Shown here: in pieces, positions 8,948 to 18,088 of the stretch | How the letters are laid out: each line of letters begins with the position of its first letter | Numbering within the stretch: position 1 is the first letter of the stretch | NCBI RefSeq assembly: GCF_002813445.1 | Contig: NZ_PHHD01000001.1 | Coordinates: 6,262,001-6,326,000 of the forward strand | Length of the DNA: 64,000 bases | Direction of reading: 5' to 3' | DNA from: Pseudomonas tolaasii NCPPB 2192 | Lineage (GTDB): Bacteria; Pseudomonadota; Gammaproteobacteria; Pseudomonadales; Pseudomonadaceae | Position numbers and translations under genes: made by a program | Notes under the pieces: model-generated | The model's database searches: none | Seen by the model: the letters and a program-made list of their open reading frames with translations, nothing else | Told to the model about the DNA's origin: nothing

Positions 8948-9000
8948 CGGATGGATGAGCCCTGGCCATTGGAGGTCGCAGCAGTTTCAAGATGGTTCAT
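8944..9000 (-). CDS. Short upstream ORF (18 codons) translationally coupled to DUF4892 gene
   Basis: The minus strand encodes MNHLETAATSNGQGSSIR followed by TGA, and this TGA overlaps the ATG of the DUF4892 gene as ATGA. Unlike the downstream gene, this ORF has a strong ribosome-binding site (AAGGGAG, six bases before ATG). It may act as a leader that loads ribosomes for the main gene. No amino acid runs suggest classical attenuation. It is too short to support by coding statistics. Confidence 0.45.
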   Translation of the reverse strand: MNHLETAATSNGQGSSIR

Positions 9001-9049
9001 GGTTGACTCCCTTTCAATCCGCCCAGCCTCGGCAGTTGACCCCGCCAAG

Positions 9050-9910
9050 TCAAGGCGTGGAGAAGAACCGATTGAAACAGTCTGCAACAAGAGCGGCACC
9101 GGGCTCGTCATTCAGGTGTAAATGATGGCCGCCGGGCAGCGTGGTCACCGTAAAGGGTAGCTGAGAAAGCAATTCGGAATGTTTCGCCAGCATGCCGTCA
9201 GCCGCAACCACCAATTGCGCAGGGCACCCCACGCGCTTCACGAAAGCCATCGCCTGTTCGTCGGTCAGACGCATCGGCGAGGCCAGGGTCAGGCGGCTGT
9301 CCGAGCGCCAGGTGTAACCGCCCGGCACCGGCATCAAACCGCGCTGGGCCAGCAGTTCGGCGGCTTCGCGGCTCACGGCCACCACGCCTTTCATGCGTGC
9401 TTCGACCGCGCGATCCAGGGTGGTGTAGACCGGTTTGCTCTTGTCGCGCAGGTTCAATTGCGCCTGCAACGCCATGCCCAAACGCTCGGCGGCATTCTCG
9501 CCGCTGGCGGTCGGCGGGATCACGCCATCGATCAAACCGAGGTGCGTGACCCGCTCCGGCAAGGCCCCCGCCAGCACCAGAGAAACGATCGCGCCGAGGG
9601 AATGGCCAAGTAATGCAAAACGTTTCCAACCCAGCTGTTCGGCGACTTGCAACACATCGTGCACGTAATCCCACAACGCATAACCGGCACCTACAGGACG
9701 ATGCGCAGAATGCCCGTGCCCGGCCATGTCCAGGGCGACAATGCGCAACCCTTCAAGCTTGGGCGCCAGCCGCGCGAAGCTGTTGGCATTGTCCAGCCAG
9801 CCATGCAGGGCGATCACCGGCAAACCGTCCTCCGGCCCAAACAGGTGGGCTGCCAGCTCGATGTGCGGCAGGCTCAGGCGCACTTCCTCGACCGGCGTAC
9901 TCATGCGCAA
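9050..9910 (-). CDS. Alpha/beta hydrolase
   Basis: A 286-residue cytoplasmic alpha/beta-hydrolase. The oxyanion-side motif HGWLDNANSF is at about 35, the nucleophile elbow GHSLGAIVSL is at about 105, and the catalytic His is in LPGGHHLHLND near residue 265. The Asp of the triad lies before it in VVAADGMLAKH. It has the size and lid of esterases or lipase-like enzymes; the substrate is unknown. It overlaps the preceding hydrolase gene by 10 bases, and the two are only moderately alike, so an old duplication with divergence or a functional pair is possible. Confidence 0.88.
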   Translation of the reverse strand: MRMSTPVEEVRLSLPHIELAAHLFGPEDGLPVIALHGWLDNANSFARLAPKLEGLRIVALDMAGHGHSAHRPVGAGYALWDYVHDVLQVAEQLGWKRFALLGHSLGAIVSLVLAGALPERVTHLGLIDGVIPPTASGENAAERLGMALQAQLNLRDKSKPVYTTLDRAVEARMKGVVAVSREAAELLAQRGLMPVPGGYTWRSDSRLTLASPMRLTDEQAMAFVKRVGCPAQLVVAADGMLAKHSELLSQLPFTVTTLPGGHHLHLNDEPGAALVADCFNRFFSTP

Positions 9911-10704
9911 CTGCGCTCGCGGGCTTCCCAGCGGGAAAACAGGTTTTTGATCAAGGTCGCGGTGTCCTGCGGGCGCTCAAGGGGAAACATGTGGCCGCCG
10001 GGCATGGTGAGCATTTCACCCATGGGCAGGCGGTCGACGCCGCTGGCGTGGTGACGCATCACCACCCGGCTCTGGCGACCGCGCACCACTGCCAGCGGCA
10101 CTTTCAACTGGCGCACCTGGCCCGGGCTGGTGTGAGGCACGCCCCGGTAGATGCTGATTTCGGTGGCCGGATCAAAACGCAGGCGCAAGCGGTCGCCCAC
10201 TTGATGCAGGCCGTGTTGCAAGTAAGCATCAAAACATTCCGGGTCGAACCCGCGAAACAGGGTTTTGCCGGCGAAATAACTGCGCGCGCTGGCCAGGTCG
10301 GTGAATTCTTCACGACGTCCCAAAGTACGCCCGGCTGGCGTAAGGCGGTCGATAAAACCGAAGCGTTTGGCCGCACGGATCACCCAGCGGTCGGCGCGGG
10401 TCAGCACCGGCGAGTCCAGCATCACCACACCGCGGTACAACTGCGGGCAACGCATGGCCGCGTGCAAATGCAACACGCCACCGAGGGAATGGCCCACGCC
10501 CCACACCGGTTCGGGCTGTTGCTCCAGGTGGTGGATCAACTCGTCCACCAGGTTCTGCCAGTTATCGTCCACCGGAAACCTGGGGTCGTGACCGTGCTGC
10601 GGCAGGTGAGCCACTGCGTATTCCGGGGCCAGGGCGGCAAACAACTTGCCGTAGGTGGCCGAAGGGAAGCCATTGGCGTGGGCAAAAAACACGTGCTGCG
10701 ACAT
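9901..10704 (-). CDS. Alpha/beta hydrolase
   Basis: A 267-residue alpha/beta-hydrolase. HANGFPSATYGKLF at about 8-21 is the N-terminal oxyanion motif, GVGHSLGGVLHLHA near 90 carries the nucleophile Ser, and MPGGHMFPLERP near 245 the catalytic His. The fold resembles serine esterases and thioesterase-like hydrolases. It is the first of two overlapping hydrolase genes and lies 97 bases downstream of a hotdog thioesterase and acyl-CoA synthetase. That context suggests acyl-ester or acyl-thioester turnover, which is inference. Confidence 0.88.
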   Translation of the reverse strand: MSQHVFFAHANGFPSATYGKLFAALAPEYAVAHLPQHGHDPRFPVDDNWQNLVDELIHHLEQQPEPVWGVGHSLGGVLHLHAAMRCPQLYRGVVMLDSPVLTRADRWVIRAAKRFGFIDRLTPAGRTLGRREEFTDLASARSYFAGKTLFRGFDPECFDAYLQHGLHQVGDRLRLRFDPATEISIYRGVPHTSPGQVRQLKVPLAVVRGRQSRVVMRHHASGVDRLPMGEMLTMPGGHMFPLERPQDTATLIKNLFSRWEARERSCA

Positions 10705-10801
10705 ACCGGATCCATCAACAAAAACAGAAGCTGATTGTCACCAGCCCCGGGCAGCTCAGCAATGACTGTAACTGCCAGGAATGATGACACTCACGCCATG
10801 C

Positions 10802-11245
10802 CTATCGCGCCGGCGGCGTTTCACCCAGCGGCACCACGGCCATGGTCAGACGCGACACGCAGCTGGCCTTGCCGTCATCGCTGGTCAGGCGAATGTCCCA
10901 CACCTGCGTGGTGCGCCCGATATGAATCGCCCGCGCCACCGCCGTCACCCGTCCGCTGCGTACGCCGCGCAGGTGGTTGGCGTTGACCTCAAGGCCCACA
11001 CAATAGAACTTGCTGGCATCGATGCACAGATAGGCCGCCATGGACCCCACGCTCTCGGCCAGCACCACCGACGCGCCGCCGTGCAGCAGGCCGTAGGGCT
11101 GATGGGTGCGATGGTCAACCACCATGCTGGCGGTGAGGGATTCGTCGTCAAAGCTTTCGAAGCGGATATCCAGCAATTCACCGATGGTGTTTTTCTGGAT
11201 CGCGTTGAGTTGCTCGATATTCGGTTGGGTGCGCCACAGGCTCAT
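10802..11245 (-). CDS. Hotdog-fold thioesterase (PaaI/YdiI-like)
   Basis: A 147-residue single hotdog domain. The family signature LLHGGASVVLAESVGSMAAY is centred near residue 60 (HGG plus the catalytic Glu), and VGLEVNANHLRGVRSGRVTAVA forms the second half of the active site. Relatives hydrolyse 1,4-dihydroxynaphthoyl-CoA or phenylacyl- and fatty acyl-CoA. A good ribosome-binding site (AAGGA) precedes the ATG. It follows the acyl-CoA synthetase by 30 bases in the same direction, which suggests one transcript that both makes and hydrolyses acyl-CoA. Confidence 0.9.
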   Translation of the reverse strand: MSLWRTQPNIEQLNAIQKNTIGELLDIRFESFDDESLTASMVVDHRTHQPYGLLHGGASVVLAESVGSMAAYLCIDASKFYCVGLEVNANHLRGVRSGRVTAVARAIHIGRTTQVWDIRLTSDDGKASCVSRLTMAVVPLGETPPAR

Positions 11246-11275
11246 GCAATTGTCCTTATTGGTTTTATTACGGCC

Positions 11276-12925
11276 CTAATCCTGCCACAGAATGGATTCA
11301 TTGCGCGCGCTCCAGGCTTGAAACTGTGCGCCGTAGGTCGACTCGATGACGTTGCGCTTGATCTTCAATGTCGGCGTCAGGAAGCCGTTGTCCACCGCCC
11401 AGCTGTCTTTGACCACCACCAACTGACGCAAACGTTCATGTTTATCCAGCCCGCCGTTGACCTGCTCCAGCCAGCGTTCAAGGCTGGCGCCCAGCGCGTC
11501 ACGGTCCTGTTCACCCGCCGACAGCACGCACAGCGCCATGGGTGCGGTGAGGCCATCACCCACCACGCACACCTGTTCGATGCGCGCATGCTCGGCCAGG
11601 CGATTCTCGATCGGCGCCGGGGCGACGTATTTGCCCTTGCTGGTTTTGAAAATTTCCTTGAGGCGCCCGGTCAGGCGCAAACGGCCATCAGCGGCCTGCT
11701 CGCCCTTGTCGCCCGTGCGCAAAAAGCCGTCTTCGGTCAGGGCCTCGGCGGTTTTCTGCGGGTCCTTGAAGTAGCCCAGCATGGTCGCGCCGCTGCGCAC
11801 CTGCACTTCGCCACTCGCCGCTATACGCACTTCAACGCCAGGGCACGGCAAGCCGATCCAGCCAAGGGTTTGCTGGCCCGGGCGCGACACGTGGGAATAT
11901 CCGCAGGCTTCGGTCATGCCATACACCTCCAGCACGTCCAGGCCCAGGCGCTGATACCAGCACAGCAGGGCTTCCGGCACCGGCGCCGCGCCCGACAGTG
12001 CAATGCGCAGCTCATCCAGCCCCAAACCCGCGAGAACTTTACGGCCCACGCGCTTGCCGATAAACGGCAGGCGCAGCAGCATCTCCAGGCGCTGTTGCGG
12101 GATTTTGGCGTAAACGCCCATCTGGAACCGGGTCCAGATTCGCGGCACGCCAAACAGCGCCGTGGGTCGTGCGCGGCGCAAGTCGGCAAGAAAGGTGTCG
12201 AGGCTGTCGGCAAAAAACACGGTTTGCCCGGTGTAGATCGAGGCCAGCTCCACAAACATTCGCTCTGCCACATGGCACAGCGGCAGGTAGGACAGCAACC
12301 GGTCGCCCTCCCCCAACCCGAACAGCTCGGTACCGCGCGTGGCGGCAAACCCCAGGGCGCCAAAGGTTTGCATCACGCCTTTGGGCAAGCCCGTAGTGCC
12401 GGAGGTGTAGACGATGGTGGCCAGGCTCGCGGCCTCTGGCGCAGGGTTGTCCTGAATCGGCGAGCAGGTTTGCAGGTCGGCCCAGCTGAAATCGAACGGC
12501 CCGGCCGGGCACAGCGGCAGGCTGATGGTCGGCAGCCCGCTGGGGATACCCGGCGCCATCGCCGGCCAGTCGTCCAGCTTGCCGATCAGCACCAGCGCGG
12601 CCTCGGAATGGGTCAGCACATGGCTCACGGAGTCGGCCGTCAGGTTCGGGTACAGCGGCACCGAGACATACCCGGCCATCCAGATCGCGAGGTCGGCGAT
12701 GATCCAGTGCGCGCAGTTTTTGGAGATCAGTGCAATGTGCGAGCCCTGGGGCAACTCCCGGGCGCGCAGCCAGTGTGCGGCGCGGCGGGCCTGCTGGCCG
12801 ACGTCTTCCCAGGTGAGGGTCTGCACTTCGCTGCCACCCAGGGGCTGTACCAGAAAGGGTTTGCGCGGGTGCCGCGCTTCACGTTCGAAGAAGACCTGCA
12901 ACGGCAAACGAAAAGCGACAGACAT
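11276..12925 (-). CDS. Long-chain-type acyl-CoA synthetase (AMP-binding)
   Basis: A 549-residue ANL-superfamily adenylating enzyme that activates a carboxylic acid to acyl-AMP and then acyl-CoA. The P-loop TIVYTSGTTGLPKGV lies near residue 170, the second motif YGMTEACGYSH near 330, and the hinge/ATP motif RTGDKGEQAADGRLRLTGRLKEIFKTSKGKYVAP near 400-430. The end, including LTPTLKIKRN, resembles ACSBG/FAA-type long-chain enzymes. The frame is open 14 codons further upstream, but AAAGGAG before the ATG at 12925 (MSVAFRLPL) decides the start. A 22-bp palindromic operator lies 31 bases upstream. Confidence 0.92.
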   Translation of the reverse strand: MSVAFRLPLQVFFEREARHPRKPFLVQPLGGSEVQTLTWEDVGQQARRAAHWLRARELPQGSHIALISKNCAHWIIADLAIWMAGYVSVPLYPNLTADSVSHVLTHSEAALVLIGKLDDWPAMAPGIPSGLPTISLPLCPAGPFDFSWADLQTCSPIQDNPAPEAASLATIVYTSGTTGLPKGVMQTFGALGFAATRGTELFGLGEGDRLLSYLPLCHVAERMFVELASIYTGQTVFFADSLDTFLADLRRARPTALFGVPRIWTRFQMGVYAKIPQQRLEMLLRLPFIGKRVGRKVLAGLGLDELRIALSGAAPVPEALLCWYQRLGLDVLEVYGMTEACGYSHVSRPGQQTLGWIGLPCPGVEVRIAASGEVQVRSGATMLGYFKDPQKTAEALTEDGFLRTGDKGEQAADGRLRLTGRLKEIFKTSKGKYVAPAPIENRLAEHARIEQVCVVGDGLTAPMALCVLSAGEQDRDALGASLERWLEQVNGGLDKHERLRQLVVVKDSWAVDNGFLTPTLKIKRNVIESTYGAQFQAWSARNESILWQD

Positions 12926-12956
12926 GGGACGCGCTCCTTTGTGATCCGATGATAGC

Positions 12957-12978
12957 CAACCAAGCACTTGCTTGGTTG
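12957..12978. promoter_or_regulatory. Near-perfect 22-bp palindromic operator for the acyl-CoA synthetase
   Basis: Arms CAACCAAGCA (12957-12966) and TGCTTGGTTG (12969-12978) are separated by CT and match perfectly. A -10-like TATATA (12981-12986, minus strand) sits directly upstream, so a bound repressor would cover the transcription start. The geometry is typical of TetR-family sites on fatty acid and acyl-CoA genes; the cognate regulator is not adjacent. Confidence 0.75.
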
Positions 12979-13011
12979 ACTATATAGCACACAAAAAAGC
13001 GCCGATGCGTC

Positions 13012-13461
13012 CTACGGATTCTTCACACTGACCAGGCTCATCAGCCCCGCCAGCGGAAAGTCCCCTTCCAGTTCCGCCAGGCTGGCGGTGTGCATCGGCT
13101 GCGGCTGGCGCTGATGGCCATGCTGCAAAAAGCTGATCAGGCTGCCGACCAAAGGCTGGTGGCTGACCAGCAGCACGTTGTCGTCGGTGTCGAGCTTTTC
13201 CAGCACCTGCAACGGGTTGCCTTCCGGCGTCAGCCACGGCACCGTGCGGATTTGCGGCTCGAAGCCCAGCGCGTCGCGCACCAGGTGTGCGGTTTGCTGC
13301 GCCCGCACATACGGGCTGGCGATGATGGCGGCGATGGGCTGCCCGATCAGATGCGCCGCGCTGCGCAACACTTCGCCGCGACCATGCTCGGTCAGGTTGC
13401 GTTCGGCATCGGTGCGCGCATGCGCTTCGGCTTCACCGTGGCGCAAAATCCATAGCTTCAC
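13012..13461 (-). CDS. sixA: Phosphohistidine phosphatase SixA
   Basis: A 149-residue histidine phosphatase (phosphoglycerate-mutase superfamily). The catalytic RHGEAEAH motif is at residues 7-14, and the second His is in LLVSHQPLVGSLISFL near 110. In E. coli SixA acts on phosphorylated histidine of phosphotransfer proteins, notably the nitrogen PTS protein NPr. It overlaps the DUF4389 gene by four bases (ATGA) and so is the third gene of a gpsA-DUF4389-sixA operon, an arrangement I remember as common in Pseudomonas. Confidence 0.93.
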   Translation of the reverse strand: MKLWILRHGEAEAHARTDAERNLTEHGRGEVLRSAAHLIGQPIAAIIASPYVRAQQTAHLVRDALGFEPQIRTVPWLTPEGNPLQVLEKLDTDDNVLLVSHQPLVGSLISFLQHGHQRQPQPMHTASLAELEGDFPLAGLMSLVSVKNP

Positions 13462-13805
13462 AGCTTCGGCTCCTCATCGCGCACCGGGTGCGGCGCCGGC
13501 GGCACGCTGTGGGCGGCTTCGCCGTCGGGTGCGCGCGGCGCCGGCCAATCGGCGAACGGCCAGGGTTTTTGCTCGGTATGGAAGCTGCCGAAACGGCCGA
13601 TCTGGGCAAGAAACTGGCTGAGGCTGTCGCCGAAATTCATCAGCCCCAGGTTCGGTGCGCTGTAGATCAGGCGGTAAATCAATTGCACCACCACCAGCGC
13701 GCCGAGCAGGAACTGCGCCACTTGCCACACCAGGGCAAACACCAGCATCCACAGAATGCGCAGCAGGATGGACTCGTATTGGGGGGCTGCTTTCGGATCG
13801 TTCAT
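13458..13805 (-). CDS. DUF4389 domain-containing membrane protein
   Basis: A 115-residue protein of unknown function. The membrane part is at about 15-50 (ILLRILWMLVFALVWQVAQFLLGALVVVQ, described by its Trp/Val-rich helices), followed by the conserved NLGLMNFGDSLSQFLAQI amphipathic stretch and a proline-rich cytoplasmic tail. The start at 13805 (MNDPKAAPQYES) follows GAGGAACG; an upstream in-frame ATG lies inside gpsA's 3' end region and is less likely. It is sandwiched between gpsA (10 bases upstream) and sixA (overlap). Confidence 0.85.
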   Translation of the reverse strand: MNDPKAAPQYESILLRILWMLVFALVWQVAQFLLGALVVVQLIYRLIYSAPNLGLMNFGDSLSQFLAQIGRFGSFHTEQKPWPFADWPAPRAPDGEAAHSVPPAPHPVRDEEPKL

Positions 13806-13815
13806 GACGCGTTCC

Positions 13816-14841
13816 TCAGTTGAAACCACTGGTGGAAATAAAGTCGACATCGGTTTTCGGCTCGGCGCGCATCAGCAGCTCGATCACCTGATTCAAGGTG
13901 CGCCCTTCAAACAGGATCGCGTGCAGCCCGGCCACCAGCGGCATGTACACGCCCACTTCCTGAGCCTTGGCCTTCAGCACTTTAAGCGTATTGACGCCTT
14001 CGGCCACTTCGCCCAGGCGCGTGACGGCGTCGTCCAGGGTCAAGCCCTGCCCGAGGGCGAAACCGACCTGATAATTGCGGCTTTTGGGCGAGGAGCAGGT
14101 GACGATCAAGTCGCCCACACCGGCCAACCCGAGGAAGGTCATCGGGTTGGCGCCCTGGTTCACCGCAAAACGGGTCATCTCGGCCAGCGCGCGGGTGATC
14201 AGCATGCTCTTGGTGTTTTCGCCCATGCCCAGCGCCACGGCCATGCCGGCAATGATCGCGTAGACGTTTTTCAGCGCGCCGCCCAGCTCCACACCGAAGC
14301 GGTCGCCACTGGCATACACGCGAAATGTGCGGCCATGCAGCACGGCCTGGACACGTTCGCAGAGTTCCTCGTCTTCGCTGGCGACCACGGTGGCGGTCAG
14401 CGCGTGCTCGGCCACTTCGCGCGCCAGGTTCGGCCCGGACAGCACGCCGATGCGCGCTTGCGGGGCGATTTCCTCGAGGATTTCGCTCATCAGCTTGAAG
14501 GTCTGCGCTTCGATGCCCTTGGTCAGGCTGACCAGCAGCTTGCCCGCCAGGCGCTCGGCGTGGGGTGCCAGCACCGAACGCAAGGCGCTGGACGGCAGCG
14601 CGACGAAGCACAGGTCGCAGGCATTGAGTGTTTCCAGCAAGTCGGTCACCGGCTCGACCGCCGGGTGAATTTTGATGCCTTTGAGGTAACGCGGGTTTTC
14701 CCGGTGGACGCGAATGGCCTCGGCCTGCTCGGGATCACGCATCCACTGGCGCACCGCGTGGCCATTCTCGGCCAGCAGGTTTGCCACGGCGGTACCAAAA
14801 CTTCCGCCTCCCAGGACCGCAATTGGGCGCTGTTCAGTCAT
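13816..14841 (-). CDS. gpsA: NAD(P)H-dependent glycerol-3-phosphate dehydrogenase
   Basis: A 341-residue enzyme reducing dihydroxyacetone phosphate to sn-glycerol 3-phosphate, the backbone for phospholipids. The Rossmann motif [13 protein letters not shown] begins at residue 9, the catalytic Lys context VSLTKGIE is near 105, and [20 protein letters not shown] with the second catalytic Lys is near 190. The ATG at 14841 ([12 protein letters not shown]) fits homologues; the frame extends further upstream without support. A perfect -10 TATAAT (14879-14884, minus) lies 38 bases upstream but without a convincing -35. It heads the gpsA-DUF4389-sixA operon. Confidence 0.96.
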   Translation of the reverse strand: MTEQRPIAVLGGGSFGTAVANLLAENGHAVRQWMRDPEQAEAIRVHRENPRYLKGIKIHPAVEPVTDLLETLNACDLCFVALPSSALRSVLAPHAERLAGKLLVSLTKGIEAQTFKLMSEILEEIAPQARIGVLSGPNLAREVAEHALTATVVASEDEELCERVQAVLHGRTFRVYASGDRFGVELGGALKNVYAIIAGMAVALGMGENTKSMLITRALAEMTRFAVNQGANPMTFLGLAGVGDLIVTCSSPKSRNYQVGFALGQGLTLDDAVTRLGEVAEGVNTLKVLKAKAQEVGVYMPLVAGLHAILFEGRTLNQVIELLMRAEPKTDVDFISTSGFN

Positions 14842-14923
14842 ATGCAATCCGTTAATCCATACCAGTGGCGATGGCGGCATTATACGGGCCGACCCGCTTG
14901 CGGCCAGCCCCCGTGTCAATTCA

Positions 14924-14951
14924 CACGTTTGTCGGAAAATGCCACGTTTGT
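14924..14951. promoter_or_regulatory. Direct repeats CACGTTTGT upstream of the TonB receptor operon
   Basis: CACGTTTGT occurs at 14924-14932 and again at 14943-14951, with starts 19 bases apart (just under two helical turns). The same stretch also forms TCACAC...GTGTGA arms. It lies between gpsA and the TonB receptor gene and is a plausible binding site for a dimeric or tandem regulator of the receptor operon. Confidence 0.45.
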
Positions 14952-14982
14952 GTGACGCAATCGCAAGTCCGGCGACTGGCAA

Positions 14983-17157
14983 ATGGCCGCGCCTCGGTTA
15001 ACATGGGCGGCTATCCGCAATTATCAAGGCCGTGCCGTGTATTTGGGCCCTCCTCCCCGTTCATCCCTTTGGCTGATGCTGTTGTGCAGTGCACCAGCCC
15101 TGTCCGACGACCTGTTTCTCGACAGCCAGCCGCTGCCGCAAGTGCTGACCGCTACGCGCCTGAAGCAATCGGCCGCCGCCGTGCCCGGCAGCATGACGGT
15201 GATCGACAGCGAATTGATCAAGGCCAGCGGCGCGCGGGATATCGCCGAGCTGCTGCGGCTGGTGCCGGGAATGATGGTCGGCTACACCACGGGCAACCAG
15301 GCGGCGGTGAACTACCATGGCACCAGCGCCAGCGATGCGCGGCGCATGCAGGTGTTGATCGACGGACGCTCGGTGTACCGCGCGGGCCTGGCGACCGTGG
15401 ACTGGAGCGACATTCCGGTGGCCATGGAGGATATCGAGCGCATCGAAGTATTCCGCGGCCCCAACACCGTCAGCTATGGCGCCAATGCGTTGATGGCGGT
15501 GGTCAACATCCTCACGCGCTCGCCGGCCAACAGCCAGGGCTCGCGGGTGAAAGTCATCCGTGGTGCACGCGGGATCAACGACTTCTATGCCAGCCAGGGG
15601 GTGGGCTGGGAGACCGGCGACTTGCGCCTGTCTTTATCCGGCCAGCAGGACGATGGCTTCGACAGCGATGCCGTCGGCGCCGACCGCCGGGACAGCCGGC
15701 GCCTCAGCCGTTTCAGCCTGGCGGTCAGCCAGACCCTGAACGCGCAGCAAAGCCTGGACTGGCAACTGGATGCCAAGGAAGGCAGCAATCAGCGGCCTTA
15801 TACTTACGTGCCGGTGTTCGCCGGGATTACCGAAGGCGGTACCAATTCCGACGTCACCGCCAAGGATTACGCCGGCTCGGTACGCTGGAACTACGAATTC
15901 AACCCGGAGCACAGCCTGTATATCCAGGGTTCGGCCCAGCAATGGGACCGCCAGCAAGTCTGGAAGGCTTGCGACGCCAAGGTGTCGTTCAGTCCGGAGC
16001 TGACCCAGCTGTGGCAGATCAACCCCAACTATGCCGAGCAGTTGGCCCGCCACATGGACACCTATAGCCAGGGCACCGCCCCGCCTGGCACCGCTGCCGA
16101 GCAAACGCTGGGCAACCAGGTGCTGGATCAGTGGCGTAACGGCGCCAACCAGAGCGTGTGCGGCGATATCGACCAGAGCACCCGCGAAAGCCGCTACGAC
16201 ATCGAGATTCAGGACACCCTCAGCCTGTCCGACAGCCTGCGCCTGGTCAGCGGCATGAACTATCGCTACGACCGCGCCGACTCCGACACCTACTTCAATG
16301 GCACCCTGGACGACACCACTTGGCGCCTGTTCGGCCACCTGGAATGGCGCGCCAGCGAGCATTGGTTGCTGCAGGGTGGCGCCATGTACGAAGACACCCA
16401 CCTGAGCGGCAACTCGCTGACGCCGCGGGTCGCGGTCAACTATTTGATCAACCCGCGCCACGGCCTGCGCGCGGTGTATTCCGAGGCAATCCGCTCGCCG
16501 GACATGTTCGAGAACAACGTCAACTGGAGCTACCGCGTCACCAACCTCAGCTCGCCGGCCTACGGGCAGAACGCCGGGCAATATTTTGTGGTAACGCGCG
16601 GGCCCGGCAACCTCGATAAAGAGTTGATGCGTTCGCGCGAGCTGGGCTACAACGGCTTCTTTGCCGACCTCGGGCTGAATGTCGACGTGAAACTGTTCTA
16701 CGACGAAATCACCGACATGATCAGCTCGCCGCTGCGCAATAACCAATACATTGCCAGCAACGCCAACAGCGCACGGTTTACCGGGGCAGAGTCGCAGTTC
16801 GACTGGCGCATGAGCAATGCCGACCGGCTGCGGCTGACCTATGCTTACGTCGACGCTTCCGCCAGCAACCCCAAGGACAAGGCACAAACCGCGCGCAACA
16901 GCGGCTCCGCCGGCTGGTTGCGTGAATGGGGCCAGGGCTGGTCCAGCGCGCTGTTCTACTATGGCGACGACGCACTCAATCAGTATCGCTTCGAACGGGT
17001 CGACCTGCGGGTGGCCAAGCGCATTGCCCTGGGCAAAGCCAACGTGGAGCTGGCCGGCATGTTGCAACAACGCCTCGATAACCAGCCCACCACCTGGGCC
17101 GACAACAATTACGACAGCCGTCATGTCCTCTATTTCAGCGCGGAGCTGGAATTCTGA
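14983..17157 (+). CDS. TonB-dependent outer-membrane receptor
   Basis: An outer-membrane transporter of up to 724 residues. A plug domain covers about 50-165 ([23 protein letters not shown]..., with the plug motif [19 protein letters not shown]), followed by a 22-strand-type barrel ending in the outer-membrane Phe signal YFSAELEF. There is no N-terminal STN signalling domain. The ATG at 14983 would put 18 extra residues before the signal peptide; a GTG at 15037 ([16 protein letters not shown]) with AAGG upstream is an equally good start. The ligand is unknown. It is the first gene of a three-gene operon with a binding protein and a hybrid kinase. Confidence 0.92.
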   Translation: MAAPRLTWAAIRNYQGRAVYLGPPPRSSLWLMLLCSAPALSDDLFLDSQPLPQVLTATRLKQSAAAVPGSMTVIDSELIKASGARDIAELLRLVPGMMVGYTTGNQAAVNYHGTSASDARRMQVLIDGRSVYRAGLATVDWSDIPVAMEDIERIEVFRGPNTVSYGANALMAVVNILTRSPANSQGSRVKVIRGARGINDFYASQGVGWETGDLRLSLSGQQDDGFDSDAVGADRRDSRRLSRFSLAVSQTLNAQQSLDWQLDAKEGSNQRPYTYVPVFAGITEGGTNSDVTAKDYAGSVRWNYEFNPEHSLYIQGSAQQWDRQQVWKACDAKVSFSPELTQLWQINPNYAEQLARHMDTYSQGTAPPGTAAEQTLGNQVLDQWRNGANQSVCGDIDQSTRESRYDIEIQDTLSLSDSLRLVSGMNYRYDRADSDTYFNGTLDDTTWRLFGHLEWRASEHWLLQGGAMYEDTHLSGNSLTPRVAVNYLINPRHGLRAVYSEAIRSPDMFENNVNWSYRVTNLSSPAYGQNAGQYFVVTRGPGNLDKELMRSRELGYNGFFADLGLNVDVKLFYDEITDMISSPLRNNQYIASNANSARFTGAESQFDWRMSNADRLRLTYAYVDASASNPKDKAQTARNSGSAGWLREWGQGWSSALFYYGDDALNQYRFERVDLRVAKRIALGKANVELAGMLQQRLDNQPTTWADNNYDSRHVLYFSAELEF

Positions 17158-17158
17158 C

Positions 17159-18088
17159 ATGGGCGATCAGTCACGGATGACCCTCCTCTCTATTGCCCGC
17201 CTCTGGCGACGCGGCCTGCTGCTCGTGTGCCTGCTGCTGACGGCGCCGGCGTGGAGCGCCGACATCCTGCTGACCGCCGCCGAAGACGGCGCCGGGGTGC
17301 AGGCCTTCACCCAGGCTCTGGCCCTGCAACGCCCCGAAGATCACGTTACCTTCACCGCGCTCAAGGACTTGCCCGCACCGAGCGAGCTTGCGGCGAGTAC
17401 CCGCCTGATCCTGCTGGACCTGCCCGGCCTCGACTGGCGCCTGCAGGATACCCAGGGCCCGCCAACCCTGGTGCTGCGGATCAGCCGCCTGCAGGCCCGC
17501 CAGCGCCTGGGCAATGCGCACCCGGCAAAGATCAGTTTGTTGTGGAGTGACCCGCCGCTGGAGCGCCAACTGAACCTGATCGCCGGCATCCTGCCCCAGG
17601 CCCGACGAATCGGCGTGCTTTACGGCACCGACAGTGAATTTCTGCTGCGCGAATTGACTCAGTATGCCGCGCCGCTGGGCCTGGAGATCGTGCCGCAGCT
17701 CTGGGACAACATTAATGACAGTCGCCCGTTGCAGAACCTGTTCAAGAACAGTGACGTGCTGCTCGGCCTCGACGACCCGCAGTTGTACAACCCGAAAACC
17801 GTGAAGAACCTGCTGCTCAGCAGCTACGCCCAGCAATTGCCGCTGGTGGGGCCCAATGCCGGGTTCGTCAAGGCCGGCGCCCTGGCCAGCACCTACAGCG
17901 ACCAGGCGGACTGGCTCGATGTACTCGACCGCCTGCTGGACCATTCGCCGGCCTCCTGGCCGCGCACCCTGTACCCGGAACACTTCAAAGTCGTGGGCAA
18001 CCCGCAAGTCGCGCGCTCACTGGGAATCGAACAGGTGGACGAAGCCGCCGTCGCCGCCCGATTGGCTGAAGGAGAAAAACGCCCATGA
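17159..18088 (+). CDS. ABC_sub_bind-like periplasmic binding protein
   Basis: A 309-residue exported protein with a signal peptide at about 10-36 ([15 protein letters not shown]). The body has the two-lobed pattern of the ABC_sub_bind (PF04392-type) binding proteins: [26 protein letters not shown], then [32 protein letters not shown] and [14 protein letters not shown]. No permease or ATPase gene is adjacent. It starts one base after the receptor stop and overlaps the kinase by four bases, so I infer that it presents a ligand to the kinase or receptor rather than to an importer. Confidence 0.78.
   Translation: MGDQSRMTLLSIARLWRRGLLLVCLLLTAPAWSADILLTAAEDGAGVQAFTQALALQRPEDHVTFTALKDLPAPSELAASTRLILLDLPGLDWRLQDTQGPPTLVLRISRLQARQRLGNAHPAKISLLWSDPPLERQLNLIAGILPQARRIGVLYGTDSEFLLRELTQYAAPLGLEIVPQLWDNINDSRPLQNLFKNSDVLLGLDDPQLYNPKTVKNLLLSSYAQQLPLVGPNAGFVKAGALASTYSDQADWLDVLDRLLDHSPASWPRTLYPEHFKVVGNPQVARSLGIEQVDEAAVAARLAEGEKRP

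Noticed and set aside
10781..12952. A 723-codon plus-strand open frame across the thioesterase and acyl-CoA synthetase genes
   Set aside because: It is a shadow of two real genes on the other strand; it crosses their boundary and the operator, and has no ribosome-binding site.
15634..17160. A 508-codon minus-strand frame inside the TonB receptor gene
   Set aside because: The plus-strand product is a complete receptor with plug and barrel; the reverse frame has no motif.
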